From an uncultured Acidimicrobiales bacterium (GTDB lineage Bacteria > Actinomycetota > Acidimicrobiia > Acidimicrobiales > SZUA-35), in assembly GCA_937925335.1 (NCBI GenBank), contig CALEWY010000106.1:1-64000 (forward strand): 64,000 nucleotides of DNA, in the 5' to 3' direction. The position numbers and the translations under genes were made by a program. The notes under the pieces were generated by a model. It made no database searches. It was given only the letters and a program-made list of their open reading frames with translations, and had not been told where the DNA came from. Positions 36,937-46,675 of the stretch are shown one piece after another. Every line of letters begins with the position of its first letter. Position 1 is the first letter of the stretch.

Positions 36937-37740
36937 TCAGGGCGCGAACCGCAGGCTGTTCGAGATCGTTGCCATCCGCTCGAGAGCGACGTCATCTGCC
37001 GGGCGGGCCACGGTGATGGTGAGCTCATGCACGAACACGTCGCCGTAGAGCAAGATGATCATCTGATCGACGAGCAGTTGTCCGTTGACCGCACTGGCAA
37101 GCTGCAGCGTGACGGCTTCGCGTCCGTCAACCACTCCGACATCAGCACTCGTGACCTCGCCTCCACCGTTGATCACCTGGGTGCGATAGATGTCGGCGAG
37201 CTCGGCTGGATCCGGGACCGCCGAGCGGTCATAGCGAATGACCAGCACGTTGTCGGTTCGCTCTGAGCCGGTGTTGAAGTCAAACGAGACAAACGCGAAG
37301 TCGCCTCGACCAACTTGTTGTTCGAGAGCGAGGAGACCGGCTCGCCCTGCCTCGTCCACGTTGAGCGCATCGGCTTGTGGACCAAACGGCGCGTAGGGCT
37401 CGATCTGATCGAAGCTCTCCGGCATGGCGAAGGTGATTCCTTCGCTGGATTGGTTTGTTCCGACCGCGACGTAACCAGCGGGGGTTGCAGACGGAGTGGT
37501 CGTTTCGATCGTGGTGACAGGAACGGTTGGTTCGGTGCCGGTTGAGAGCTCGCTGCCGAGCGTGGAGTTCGTTGCGTTGTCCTCGACGGGTGCACTCGTC
37601 TGCGGCGTATCAGCCGACGGGAGTGCGTCGAGAGATCCGGTGTCGTCGATGCCACCGCTACCACATGCGCCGAGGATCAACGCTCCAGCGGTCGCAAGAA
37701 CCGCGGGGCGAAGAAGTGAGCCGTGTCGTGGTGAACCCAT
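36937..37740 (-). CDS. Lipoprotein, hypothetical
   Basis: LRPAVLATAGALILGACGSGG lipobox and Thr/Ser-rich linker. Confidence 0.75.
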   Translation of the reverse strand: MGSPRHGSLLRPAVLATAGALILGACGSGGIDDTGSLDALPSADTPQTSAPVEDNATNSTLGSELSTGTEPTVPVTTIETTTPSATPAGYVAVGTNQSSEGITFAMPESFDQIEPYAPFGPQADALNVDEAGRAGLLALEQQVGRGDFAFVSFDFNTGSERTDNVLVIRYDRSAVPDPAELADIYRTQVINGGGEVTSADVGVVDGREAVTLQLASAVNGQLLVDQMIILLYGDVFVHELTITVARPADDVALERMATISNSLRFAP

Positions 37741-37840
37741 GGGAGGTTCATCGGTCCCTCATTTGGGGTGCTGTAGCCGTTTCGCTCGGCGCTCCCCGCG
37801 CCCGCTCCCCGTTACTGGGCGAGGCGTCAGGTCTGTGCCG

Positions 37841-38662
37841 TCAGGTCTGTGCCGTCAAGAAGTCGATGATCGTCGGAAACGCCGTGCGATCTTGGACCAT
37901 GAAGAAGTGCCCGCCATCGAACATGCGAAGTTGAGCGTTCGCCAAGCCCTCGGCGAGCTCTTCGACATTGCGCGGGGGAGCGAGGTCGTCATAGAGGCCG
38001 CCACAAACGAGGGTCTCGTGTTCGATACGCCCGAGCCGCCGCTGAAGATCGTGATGGCTGCGTGCTTCGAGTTGCGCCATGTAGCCACGGAGGGATTCGC
38101 CGGTCCGCTCGATCCGTGAGCCTTCGATGAGTTGATCGTAAAAGGCGGTCCAAAGACCAGGGATTGGCTCGTCTTGCCCAGGGTCCCAGCGGTAGTCCCA
38201 CAATCCGAGCTTCAGTTCGAGCTTGGCTTCGACGTCGAGCGGTTCGATCGTGTGGAGCGGAAAGCTTGCCCGGGTCCCTCCTGGTGAGGTGCAGCACAAG
38301 ACGAGCCGCTCGATGCGTTCCGGGTGGCGGATCGCCATGTGCTGGGCAACCATTCCTCCGAAGCTGGTACCGACGACGTGTGCTGTTTCCCAGCCGAGGT
38401 GATCCATGAGCGCTGCTGCGTCGTCCGCGTACTCTGCGAGGGTGTAGGGCTCGACGGGGATGGTGGACTGCCCGAGCCCCCGCTGGTCATAGTGGGCGAC
38501 GGTGAATGACTTGTTGAAGGGATGCCGCTCCGGTCGTGAGGTACGGAGGTCGTTTCCAGACCCGCTGATGTTGAGCAGCGGCACGGATGCCGCATCGCCA
38601 GCATCGGCGGGTTCGTGGATCTCGTAGTAGAGCTCGATCGAGTGTCGGGTCGTTAACGGCAT
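37841..38662 (-). CDS. Alpha/beta hydrolase
   Basis: VAHYDQRGLGQS, HVVGTSFGGMVAQHMAIRHPERIERLVL, FDGGHFFMVQD. Confidence 0.9.
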   Translation of the reverse strand: MPLTTRHSIELYYEIHEPADAGDAASVPLLNISGSGNDLRTSRPERHPFNKSFTVAHYDQRGLGQSTIPVEPYTLAEYADDAAALMDHLGWETAHVVGTSFGGMVAQHMAIRHPERIERLVLCCTSPGGTRASFPLHTIEPLDVEAKLELKLGLWDYRWDPGQDEPIPGLWTAFYDQLIEGSRIERTGESLRGYMAQLEARSHHDLQRRLGRIEHETLVCGGLYDDLAPPRNVEELAEGLANAQLRMFDGGHFFMVQDRTAFPTIIDFLTAQT

Positions 38663-38733
38663 CAGGCATTCCTGCGGATTCGAAGGCGTTGGTCAAGGGC
38701 GGCGATTGGTCGGCTGCGGCTGGCTGTGACCGC

Positions 38734-39945
38734 TCACGCAGCCGTTGGCGAGGGCCTCATCGGCTGCTGATCACCGGACCAGTCTCGTGTCTCGCCGACC
38801 CCAAACACAAAGAGGCCAACCGCACCAAGGGCGATCACGCCGAGCACGAACGATGAGGTCGAGAGGCTGGCGTTGTCGGCCAAGATGCCCACGATGATCG
38901 GGCCGGCCACTTTCCCGCTGTCGCGAATCGTGCCCAATGCTCCAAGAAACTCGCTCGGAGCGTGACGGGGTGCAAGGTCGGACGAGACCGTGAGCATCGA
39001 ACCTGAGCCGATCCCGTTCCCGATGCCCATCACGACGGCGGCCGCGATGATTCCGCCAGTCGTCGGCCGGGCTGAGAGGAGGAAGAGGCCCGCAGCGAGC
39101 AATCCGAAAGCCGGCACGATCGCTGCAAGGCGACCGAATCGATCCATCGTGTAACCCGCAACAGGGAAGAGAACGAGGTCGGCAAAGCTCCCGACCCCGA
39201 CGAGAAGACCGATCTGCTCGACGTCGAGGCCGGCGTCTCGACCGAGGAGGGGCAAGACAACGAATCGTCCCTGGCGTGCTGCCATGACACAGATCTGTCC
39301 GCCACCCGCAAGTGCCAGAATGCGGCGATACCGCCGAAGGTCGAGCGGTTGTCGAGATTGGTTGGTCGGCTCGGCCTCGGTTGTCGGCGAGGCCCGCCAG
39401 AGCGCAAGTGGAACAAGACCAGCAATGGTGACGACACCGGTAGCCACGAACGCCGCCTCGATACTGATCCGTGCCGCGATGACACCGCTCAGGATCGGGC
39501 CGGCAAGTACTGCACCGCGTGTGACGCCACCAAAAACCGACATCGCTCGCCCTCGGACGCATGAATCGACGGTTCGAGTGAGGAAGGTTTGTCGAGAGAG
39601 GAGCCAGCCAACGCTGCCGACACCCCACGCCAATCGAAGCGCAACAAGAACCACTGCTGTAGCGGTTGCGCCGAAGAGCGCTGCCGTCACCGCCATCGCA
39701 ACGACCGACATCGCCATCGTTTTGGTTTCGCCAATCCGCGCGATCAGGCGACCGAACGGAACCTGCGTGAGCACTCCGCCGACGCCCGAGGCCGCAATCA
39801 CGATCGACAGCATGGTGACGGAGAAGCCCTCGTCGCGGAGATAGATCGGAATGATCGGAACGAGCATCGCAGTGCCGCCGTTGACGGCGAAGGCTGGTAG
39901 GTAAACCGGCAAGGCAAGCCGAGTGAGCACGTCGCGGGTCTTCAC
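38734..39945 (-). CDS. MFS transporter
   Basis: 12-TM-like region from VKTRDVLTRLALPVYLPAF; ORF extends to 40254 but that part overlaps a divergent gene. Confidence 0.85.
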   Translation of the reverse strand: MKTRDVLTRLALPVYLPAFAVNGGTAMLVPIIPIYLRDEGFSVTMLSIVIAASGVGGVLTQVPFGRLIARIGETKTMAMSVVAMAVTAALFGATATAVVLVALRLAWGVGSVGWLLSRQTFLTRTVDSCVRGRAMSVFGGVTRGAVLAGPILSGVIAARISIEAAFVATGVVTIAGLVPLALWRASPTTEAEPTNQSRQPLDLRRYRRILALAGGGQICVMAARQGRFVVLPLLGRDAGLDVEQIGLLVGVGSFADLVLFPVAGYTMDRFGRLAAIVPAFGLLAAGLFLLSARPTTGGIIAAAVVMGIGNGIGSGSMLTVSSDLAPRHAPSEFLGALGTIRDSGKVAGPIIVGILADNASLSTSSFVLGVIALGAVGLFVFGVGETRDWSGDQQPMRPSPTAA

Positions 39946-40007
39946 TGCGACGTCTGGCTCGGGGTGCACCGCGTCGACCGTACCGACATCTGCTTGACTG
40001 GCCGCTG

Positions 40008-40760
40008 GTGAGTAGCTCTTCTGAATCCGAAACCACGTCTTCCTCGGCCTCCAAGCCCGAACGCAAACATGACAGTCGTGCGCTGCGCGAGTGGGCGTTC
40101 GAAACCGGCGACAAGAAATCGTCGCTGCGCGTCTACCGCTCACTACGAGCCATCCTGCGCCGCACGCTTCTTCCGTATCTGAAGGTTGTGTCGCAGAACA
40201 CCGAGGTGCTCGATCTGCCTGGCCCGACGATCCTCGCTCCCGTACATCGGTCAAACCTCGACAGCGTGGTTTTGGCCTGCCTGTGTGAACGCCGCATCCG
40301 TGCGCTCGGTAAGGAGTCGCTCTTCACGGTGCCGGTGCTTCGCTACTTCTGCGCTGCGCTGGGAGCGATCCCTGTTCGCCGAGGCGAAGCAGACCGCGAG
40401 GCGCTCGCAGCAGCGAAGCTCCTCCTCGACCGAGGCGAGTCGATGATCGTGTTCCCCGAAGGGGGTCGACAGGCCGGGCACGAAGTTCAAGAGTTGTTCG
40501 ACGGAGCAGCGTGGTTGGCCGCTCGAACCGGCGCCAGCGTTGTGCCGATCGGGATCTCGGGAACGGGTGAGGCAATGCCCGAGGGATCGAAGGGGCTTCG
40601 CCGTTCGGGCATCGGAATCGTCGTTGGTGACCCGATCGACCCGCCGGTTGGCCCGGACGGCAAACGAGCAAGCCGAGATCAACTTCGTGAGTTCACCCTC
40701 GACCTGCGCCAGGAAATCCAGACGGTGCAGGACCACGCCCGAGATCTTCGTCCGAGTTGA
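40008..40760 (+). CDS. 1-acyl-sn-glycerol-3-phosphate acyltransferase (PlsC-like)
   Basis: APVHRSNLDSVVLA, VFPEGGRQAG. Confidence 0.85.
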   Translation: MSSSSESETTSSSASKPERKHDSRALREWAFETGDKKSSLRVYRSLRAILRRTLLPYLKVVSQNTEVLDLPGPTILAPVHRSNLDSVVLACLCERRIRALGKESLFTVPVLRYFCAALGAIPVRRGEADREALAAAKLLLDRGESMIVFPEGGRQAGHEVQELFDGAAWLAARTGASVVPIGISGTGEAMPEGSKGLRRSGIGIVVGDPIDPPVGPDGKRASRDQLREFTLDLRQEIQTVQDHARDLRPS

Positions 40761-40820
40761 CGCTGCCGGCATCGACGCAGATTCGAGGGAACCCTTCTGA
40801 CGCCTCGATCGTTTGGCTTT

Positions 40821-41213
40821 GTGATGAAGCGATCTCGGGTGGTGTTGGTGTGTGTCGGTCTCGTGGCAGTGTCGGTTGGTGTGGTCGCAGTGTTGGCGTC
40901 ATCGTCCGACGACGTGCCAAGTGCGCTGAGCGATGAAGGGGCCGCTCGGTTCGAGACGATCTGTGATGAGTTCTTCATCGGTGTGGAGCTCTCGGAGGAT
41001 GACCGTGACCAGGCATGTGAGCTTCTGGTCGAAGGCTGGAGCGAGTTATCCGCCAGGTGCGAAATCAGCGAGGCGAACTTGTTGAGAGCGTTTGAGGCGT
41101 GGATGTTTGAGACCGATGGGGGCGTCATGTTCGCAAGAGTTGCGGGAGCGTCTGAATGTCCATGGTTGGTTCCAGCCGACCTTGAGCGAATCGGCAGCGG
41201 AGTATCTCCATGA
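40821..41213 (+). CDS. Hypothetical membrane-anchored protein
   Basis: N-terminal hydrophobic VVLVCVGLVAVSVGVVAVLA; ATGA overlap with next small ORF. Confidence 0.55.
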   Translation: MMKRSRVVLVCVGLVAVSVGVVAVLASSSDDVPSALSDEGAARFETICDEFFIGVELSEDDRDQACELLVEGWSELSARCEISEANLLRAFEAWMFETDGGVMFARVAGASECPWLVPADLERIGSGVSP

Positions 41214-41383
41214 CGATGAACCGAACTCGTGGTCGGTTGCTGCGGCGTCCGTTCGATCGTCGAGATCTCAAGAAACGTGTGCTGGCAAAGATGGCGGCTG
41301 CCCTCATCGTCCTCGCGCTTGGTCTCGTGGTCGCTGCGGCGGCCAACAACTGGTTCGCCTACATTCCGCTCGCGGCCAAGTAG
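41210..41383 (+). CDS. 57-aa single-TM small protein (below ORF-track cutoff)
   Basis: MTMNRTRGRLLRRPFDRRDLKKRVLAKMAAALIVLALGLVVAAAANNWFAYIPLAAK*; start overlaps previous stop. Confidence 0.5.
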   Translation: MTMNRTRGRLLRRPFDRRDLKKRVLAKMAAALIVLALGLVVAAAANNWFAYIPLAAK

Positions 41384-41428
41384 TACGGTCGTTTCGAACA
41401 TTCGACGTCGATTCATCCAGGGGACCCG

Positions 41429-43078
41429 ATGACCGAACTCAGCACGCTCAGCCACTCGACGGGGCCAACCGACGTCGCGATCATCGAGCAAACGATCGGC
41501 GACAACCTCGCCGCCACCGTTGCCGCTCACGCTGATCGAGAAGCACTCGTGGTTCGGCATCAAGACATTCGCTGGACCTACCAAGAGCTGCAGGACAAGG
41601 TCACCGAGGTCGCCAAGGCGTTGATGGCCCGAGGCTTTGAGAAGGGCGATCGAATCGGGATCTGGTCACCCAACCATGCGGAGTGGGTGCTGACTCAATA
41701 CGCCACCGCCCGCATCGGTGTGATCATGGTGTGCATCAACCCGGCGTATCGCACGCACGAGGTGCAGTACGCACTGCAGCAGTCCGGTTGCAAGGGTCTC
41801 GTCGCCGCGACCGACTTCAAGACGAGCAACTACGTCTCGATGGTCGAAGAGGTTCAGCCGGATCTTCCGGACCTTGAACAGGTCATCTTCATCGGCACCG
41901 ACGATTGGACCGACCTGCTGTCGGCCGCAGGCGCAACGAGCGATGAAGCACTCGCCGAACGCGAGGCCTCGCTGACCAACCGAGACCCGATCAACATCCA
42001 GTACACCTCGGGTACCACCGGCTATCCGAAGGGCGCGACTCTCACCCATCGAAACATCTTGAACAACGGCTATTTCGTTGCTCGAGCGTGCGACTACACC
42101 GAGAACGATCGTGTGTGCATTCCGGTGCCCTTCTATCACTGCTTTGGGATGGTGATGGGCAACCTCGGGTCGACCACCCACGGTGCAACGATGGTGATTC
42201 CTGCTCCTGCGTTCGACCCGGTCGCCACGCTCGAAACCGTCGCCGCTGAGAAGTGCACAAGCCTCTACGGCGTCCCGACGATGTTCATTGCGCAGTTGGC
42301 CGATCCAAGCTTTGGGTCACACGACCTCTCCTCTCTTCGAACCGGAATCATGGCTGGCTCGCCGTGTCCGATCGAGGTGATGAAGCAGTGCATCGAGCAG
42401 ATGAACATGGACGAGGTCACGATCGCGTACGGCATGACGGAGACATCTCCCGTCAGCACCCAAACGGGAACCGATGAAGACATCGATCGCCGGGTGGCAA
42501 CCGTTGGTCAAGTCCATCCACACGTCGAGATCAAGGTGGTCGATCCCGAGACGGGTGCGACGGTGACCCGAGGTGAGTCTGGTGAGTTCTGCACCCGTGG
42601 CTATTCGGTGATGAAGGGCTACTGGAACGACGACGAACGTACGGCGATGGCCATCGACGAAGACGGCTGGATGCACACCGGCGACCTCGCCACGATGGAT
42701 GCCGAGGGTTACGTGAACATCGTTGGCCGGATCAAAGACATGATCATTCGCGGCGGAGAGAACGTGTACCCCCGAGAGATCGAGGAGTTCCTGTACGCCC
42801 ATCCCCGTATCCAGGACGTTCAGGTCGTTGGCGTGCCAGACGCAAAGTACGGCGAAGAGATCCTCGCCTGCGTTCAAACCGAAGACGGAGCAGCCATCAC
42901 GGTCGGCGAGATCAAAGAATTCTGCGATGGCAAGATCGCCCACTTCAAAGTGCCGCGCTACGTGCAACTCGTGTCGGAGTTCCCAATGACCGTCACCGGC
43001 AAGATCCAGAAGTTCAAGCTGCGAGACGACGCGGTGGCTGAGCTCGGGCTCGCCGACCAGATCACCGAAACCGCCTGA
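41429..43078 (+). CDS. AMP-binding acyl-CoA synthetase
   Basis: [47 protein letters not shown]. Confidence 0.95.
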   Translation: MTELSTLSHSTGPTDVAIIEQTIGDNLAATVAAHADREALVVRHQDIRWTYQELQDKVTEVAKALMARGFEKGDRIGIWSPNHAEWVLTQYATARIGVIMVCINPAYRTHEVQYALQQSGCKGLVAATDFKTSNYVSMVEEVQPDLPDLEQVIFIGTDDWTDLLSAAGATSDEALAEREASLTNRDPINIQYTSGTTGYPKGATLTHRNILNNGYFVARACDYTENDRVCIPVPFYHCFGMVMGNLGSTTHGATMVIPAPAFDPVATLETVAAEKCTSLYGVPTMFIAQLADPSFGSHDLSSLRTGIMAGSPCPIEVMKQCIEQMNMDEVTIAYGMTETSPVSTQTGTDEDIDRRVATVGQVHPHVEIKVVDPETGATVTRGESGEFCTRGYSVMKGYWNDDERTAMAIDEDGWMHTGDLATMDAEGYVNIVGRIKDMIIRGGENVYPREIEEFLYAHPRIQDVQVVGVPDAKYGEEILACVQTEDGAAITVGEIKEFCDGKIAHFKVPRYVQLVSEFPMTVTGKIQKFKLRDDAVAELGLADQITETA

Positions 43079-43118
43079 CGCTCAGGCCACACCTACACAG
43101 AAATTCGAAAGGGCCGCC

Positions 43119-44408
43119 GTGGCAGCCATCGTGATCGTTGGAGTCATCGCGGCCTTCGTCGGCTCGCTCTTCTCTGGCAAGAAGTCCATGCAGCAAGAGA
43201 ACGCAGCATGGGCCGACGCAGCGCGGGCGCACAGCTTGATCGTCACACCAGGGTCGGGATTGGGCGGTCTCCCATCGATCTCGGGACAGGTCCGAGGGGT
43301 GGCGGTTCACGTCAAAGGCCACATGCGTGGCAGCGGAGACAGCAGGCAGCGCTACACCCGATACACGATCTCCTTTCCATCGGTCGGGCCAGCGGTGACG
43401 ATGAAGCGTCAGGGGTTCGGGGCATCGATTGGCAAGTTGTTTGGCCGGACGGTCGACGTGCAGATCGGTTCCGTTGGATTCGACAACGCAGTGGTGATCG
43501 ACACGAACAATCAGCCCGCTGTCCGGGCGTTTTTGAGCCCTGCTCGACAGAGCGTCGTGCTGGCGTTGTTCGAGCGCTTCCAGTTTGTGACCGTCACCAA
43601 CACGTCGATCGAAGCCGACACTCGCGGACGAGTCTCGTCGGCTCACGAGATGACCTCGACGATCCGCCAGCTGGTCGACATGGCATTGATCATCGGCGCC
43701 CCAACCGACGTCGACGTTGCGCTGACCAAACAAGCCGACGGGATGCTCGGCGAAGCGGTGGCTGAACTTCATGCCATCAACGAAACCTTCGCCGCGAACG
43801 ACCAGCCGAACTCGTTCGCCCAACTGCTCGAGGCGGAAGCTGCGGTGGCTCACGGTGACCCATCGGCTGCAATCGAGGCGCTTGATTCGATCGATCTCGA
43901 GGCTGGCAGTAGCCCAGACGTCGAGGAGTGGCGCGATGTGGCGGCGAGCCACCTGCTGCCGCCGATGCCGCCAGCCCAGGCGATGAACACCGGTGCGACG
44001 TTGCCGCCGCTTCCTCCGCTCGGCGCCGAGACGCCACCCATCGAGGAGGGGCCCGATCAGGACTGGGTCATCACCGACTTGTTGCAGTCAGATCGCACGG
44101 GCGCTGAGGCGGAGGCCCACTTCTTGGATCACTACTCGAACCGAGTCGTTCGCTGGTCGGGCGTTGTCGACAGCGAGCGACCGTTTCGCTACGACAGCGA
44201 CTTCGACGGTGAAGGTTTGCGAGCGGTCATCACCATTGGATCACTCGGTGATGGCGTGTTGATCACCAACCGGGTTCAGGCGGTTGTTCATCTTCCGACG
44301 GGCACGGAACTACGCCGCGGCGATGACATCACCATCGAGGGATCATTGCTGCGATTCGACCGCTACATGCGCAACTTCTACATCGCTGACGGATACCTCG
44401 TCGCCTAA
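43119..44408 (+). CDS. Hypothetical membrane-anchored protein
   Basis: N-terminal TM IVIVGVIAAFVGSLFSGKK; 429 aa. Confidence 0.7.
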   Translation: MAAIVIVGVIAAFVGSLFSGKKSMQQENAAWADAARAHSLIVTPGSGLGGLPSISGQVRGVAVHVKGHMRGSGDSRQRYTRYTISFPSVGPAVTMKRQGFGASIGKLFGRTVDVQIGSVGFDNAVVIDTNNQPAVRAFLSPARQSVVLALFERFQFVTVTNTSIEADTRGRVSSAHEMTSTIRQLVDMALIIGAPTDVDVALTKQADGMLGEAVAELHAINETFAANDQPNSFAQLLEAEAAVAHGDPSAAIEALDSIDLEAGSSPDVEEWRDVAASHLLPPMPPAQAMNTGATLPPLPPLGAETPPIEEGPDQDWVITDLLQSDRTGAEAEAHFLDHYSNRVVRWSGVVDSERPFRYDSDFDGEGLRAVITIGSLGDGVLITNRVQAVVHLPTGTELRRGDDITIEGSLLRFDRYMRNFYIADGYLVA

Positions 44409-46235
44409 CGAATCGACAAGCGCATCGGCCGGCCGAGAGGCTGCAGCGTTGCGCTCAACAACATCTCGTAGGAAGTCATCGATACGCATTGGGCGGCCGA
44501 AGAGATAGCCCTGGAATGCATCGACGCCAAGTGTGCGCATCGTTTGATGATCGGCATCGCTCTCGATTCCCTCGGCGATGACACCGATGTCGGAATCGAG
44601 GCAGAACTGCGTGACGCCTCGCACGATCGCACCAAGCGGCCCGGAGGCTCCCTGCACCATGCTCATATCGAGTTTCAGGTGCGTGATTGGCAGGTGTCGA
44701 AGGCGGGCCACACTTGAGTAGCCAGCGCCAAAGTCATCGATAGCGAGCATGACGCCGAGATCGCGGAGGCCCTGCACGGCACCTTCCCACACTCGATCTT
44801 TGCCAAGTCGTTCCGATTCGGTGATCTCGATCATGAGACGCTCGGGCGAAACACCATGTTCGGCGAGCAGCCGGCTCACCCGGCCGGGAAGTTCGACGTC
44901 GAGCAGGTGGCTTGCCGCCACGTTGGCTGACACGAACAGGTCAATTCCCTGGTCTCGGAACTCGGGCTGCTGCAATCGGGCGGCCAACTTCACCGCATGT
45001 TCGAGCATGACGTCATCGAGCTGGCCGAGCAGACCGTTCTCGGTGAGCATGTCCATGAACTGGGCCGGCGACAAGAGGGTTCCGTCCGGAATCCGCCATC
45101 GGGCGAGCATCTCACATCCGACGACGCCGTGGTCGTTCACGATGACTTGAGTGACAGGGACGATCGGGCTGTCGGCCTGGTCGAGCGATGTCAGTGCAAC
45201 CGAACGATCGAATCGTTCCTGCAGCACACCCTCGCTCTTGACGAGCGGCTGGCCCTCGCGCTTTGCATGACGAAGCGCATGGCCAGCTTCGCTGAGCAAT
45301 CGATCGCCCGTATCGGTGAGGCGCCCGGTCGCGACGCCGGCCGAGAGTGTGACGTTCACCTGCCCCTGGCGGTCGGCGAGCGGCATCTGCAGTGGTGCGA
45401 CGACCTCGAGGTCGAGGAGTGTGTCGCTGTGTGCGACGGCGACGAACTCGTCACCGCCGTGGCGAGCGATTCGCCATTCCGGGGAGAGCGTCGTTCGGAG
45501 GTGCCTGGCGATCGTGACGAGCACCTGATCGCCGACGCCGTGGCCCTGTGTGTCGTTGATCTGTTTGAAGCGGTCGGCATCGAAGATTGCGAGCGTGACG
45601 TCGGCTCCATCGAGCGATGCGAGTTCGGCTTCCAGGCCTCGACGATTGAGCAAGCCCGTGAGCGGATCGGTCCCGACCATTCGTTCGGCGTGGGTCAGTC
45701 GTTCATCGAGCGTGTCACTCATCTGCTTGTTGCGCCCGGCGGTGAGCGTCATGCTCACGAGGAGAGGGATGACGCCGATGACCAGAAATGGGTTGATAAC
45801 CGTGGCGGCCATCACGGTGAGCGCGACCCCGACCGTCGTAGTCCCGAGCCACCACGTCGGAATCTCCAAGTAGGGAAGAACCGCAACCTCGAACGAGATG
45901 TAGGCGATCGCAATCATGGACGCGATCCAGGGTGCGCTTGGATGGTCGGCTCCCCAGACCATCACGGCGCCGCAGATCGACGCGAACAGCGTGGCGGTGC
46001 TGATCGCCCATGCTTGCCAAGCTCGTGGCGATGGCCGAAAGGCGATCACGAGCAAGAACAGAACGCTTTGGGCGAAGTACAAACCGGACCAGGTGATCGG
46101 GAACCAGGCCGGTGTCCAGCTCTTCACGACGAACGGAATCACGACCATTGAGGCCACAACGCCACCACCCGAGACCTTGATCTGGTCGACAAGTCGCACC
46201 AATGGTGGCTTGGAGAGATCTGCAGAGGTGGCCAT
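44343..46235 (-). CDS. Membrane GGDEF-EAL protein (EAL motif as EML)
   Basis: RHGGDEFVAVAH, CEMLARW, MIEITESE, AIDDFGAGYSS; several N-terminal TM helices. Confidence 0.92.
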   Translation of the reverse strand: MATSADLSKPPLVRLVDQIKVSGGGVVASMVVIPFVVKSWTPAWFPITWSGLYFAQSVLFLLVIAFRPSPRAWQAWAISTATLFASICGAVMVWGADHPSAPWIASMIAIAYISFEVAVLPYLEIPTWWLGTTTVGVALTVMAATVINPFLVIGVIPLLVSMTLTAGRNKQMSDTLDERLTHAERMVGTDPLTGLLNRRGLEAELASLDGADVTLAIFDADRFKQINDTQGHGVGDQVLVTIARHLRTTLSPEWRIARHGGDEFVAVAHSDTLLDLEVVAPLQMPLADRQGQVNVTLSAGVATGRLTDTGDRLLSEAGHALRHAKREGQPLVKSEGVLQERFDRSVALTSLDQADSPIVPVTQVIVNDHGVVGCEMLARWRIPDGTLLSPAQFMDMLTENGLLGQLDDVMLEHAVKLAARLQQPEFRDQGIDLFVSANVAASHLLDVELPGRVSRLLAEHGVSPERLMIEITESERLGKDRVWEGAVQGLRDLGVMLAIDDFGAGYSSVARLRHLPITHLKLDMSMVQGASGPLGAIVRGVTQFCLDSDIGVIAEGIESDADHQTMRTLGVDAFQGYLFGRPMRIDDFLRDVVERNAAASRPADALVDSLGDEVSVSDVEVAHVAVESQQ

Positions 46236-46309
46236 CGGAGCATTCTTCGACCGAAAACGGGCCCGGATTGAGTTGTCCCTCTCCCGCTCGCAGAGTGCTC
46301 GTTTCGGGT

Positions 46310-46675
46310 TTAGTCGACGGTGGCCTCGTCAGCGACGGCATCGAGGGTGGACTCCGCCACGAGAAACTTCGCCGCTGCTCGTTCCAATGCTCGGAACTCG
46401 GCTTCATGAACCGTGATGCCGTTTCGAAGCGAATCGTGCCGTTTCTGGGCGTTCTGTTCGTGCGGCTGGTGGGGGAGAACGAGTGAACCGATCGAACCGT
46501 CGTCGATCCGGCTGAGCACGTGTGCGATCGCTGGTTGCCCATCGGCAGCACACTGCATCACGCCGGTTGCCAGCTCGGCAGCGGATCCGGCATCGACACC
46601 GGCAACGCGGAGGATGCGGTTGACGAGATCGACGATCTCCCTCGGGGCGACCGGAATCGCACGTGTTGGAGTCAC
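46310..46675 (-). CDS. Hypothetical protein
   Basis: 121-aa ORF, ATGA-coupled to upstream 599-aa ORF. Confidence 0.55.
   Translation of the reverse strand: MTPTRAIPVAPREIVDLVNRILRVAGVDAGSAAELATGVMQCAADGQPAIAHVLSRIDDGSIGSLVLPHQPHEQNAQKRHDSLRNGITVHEAEFRALERAAAKFLVAESTLDAVADEATVD

Noticed and set aside
44997-46151. 384-aa plus ORF
   Set aside because: Antisense to GGDEF-EAL gene.
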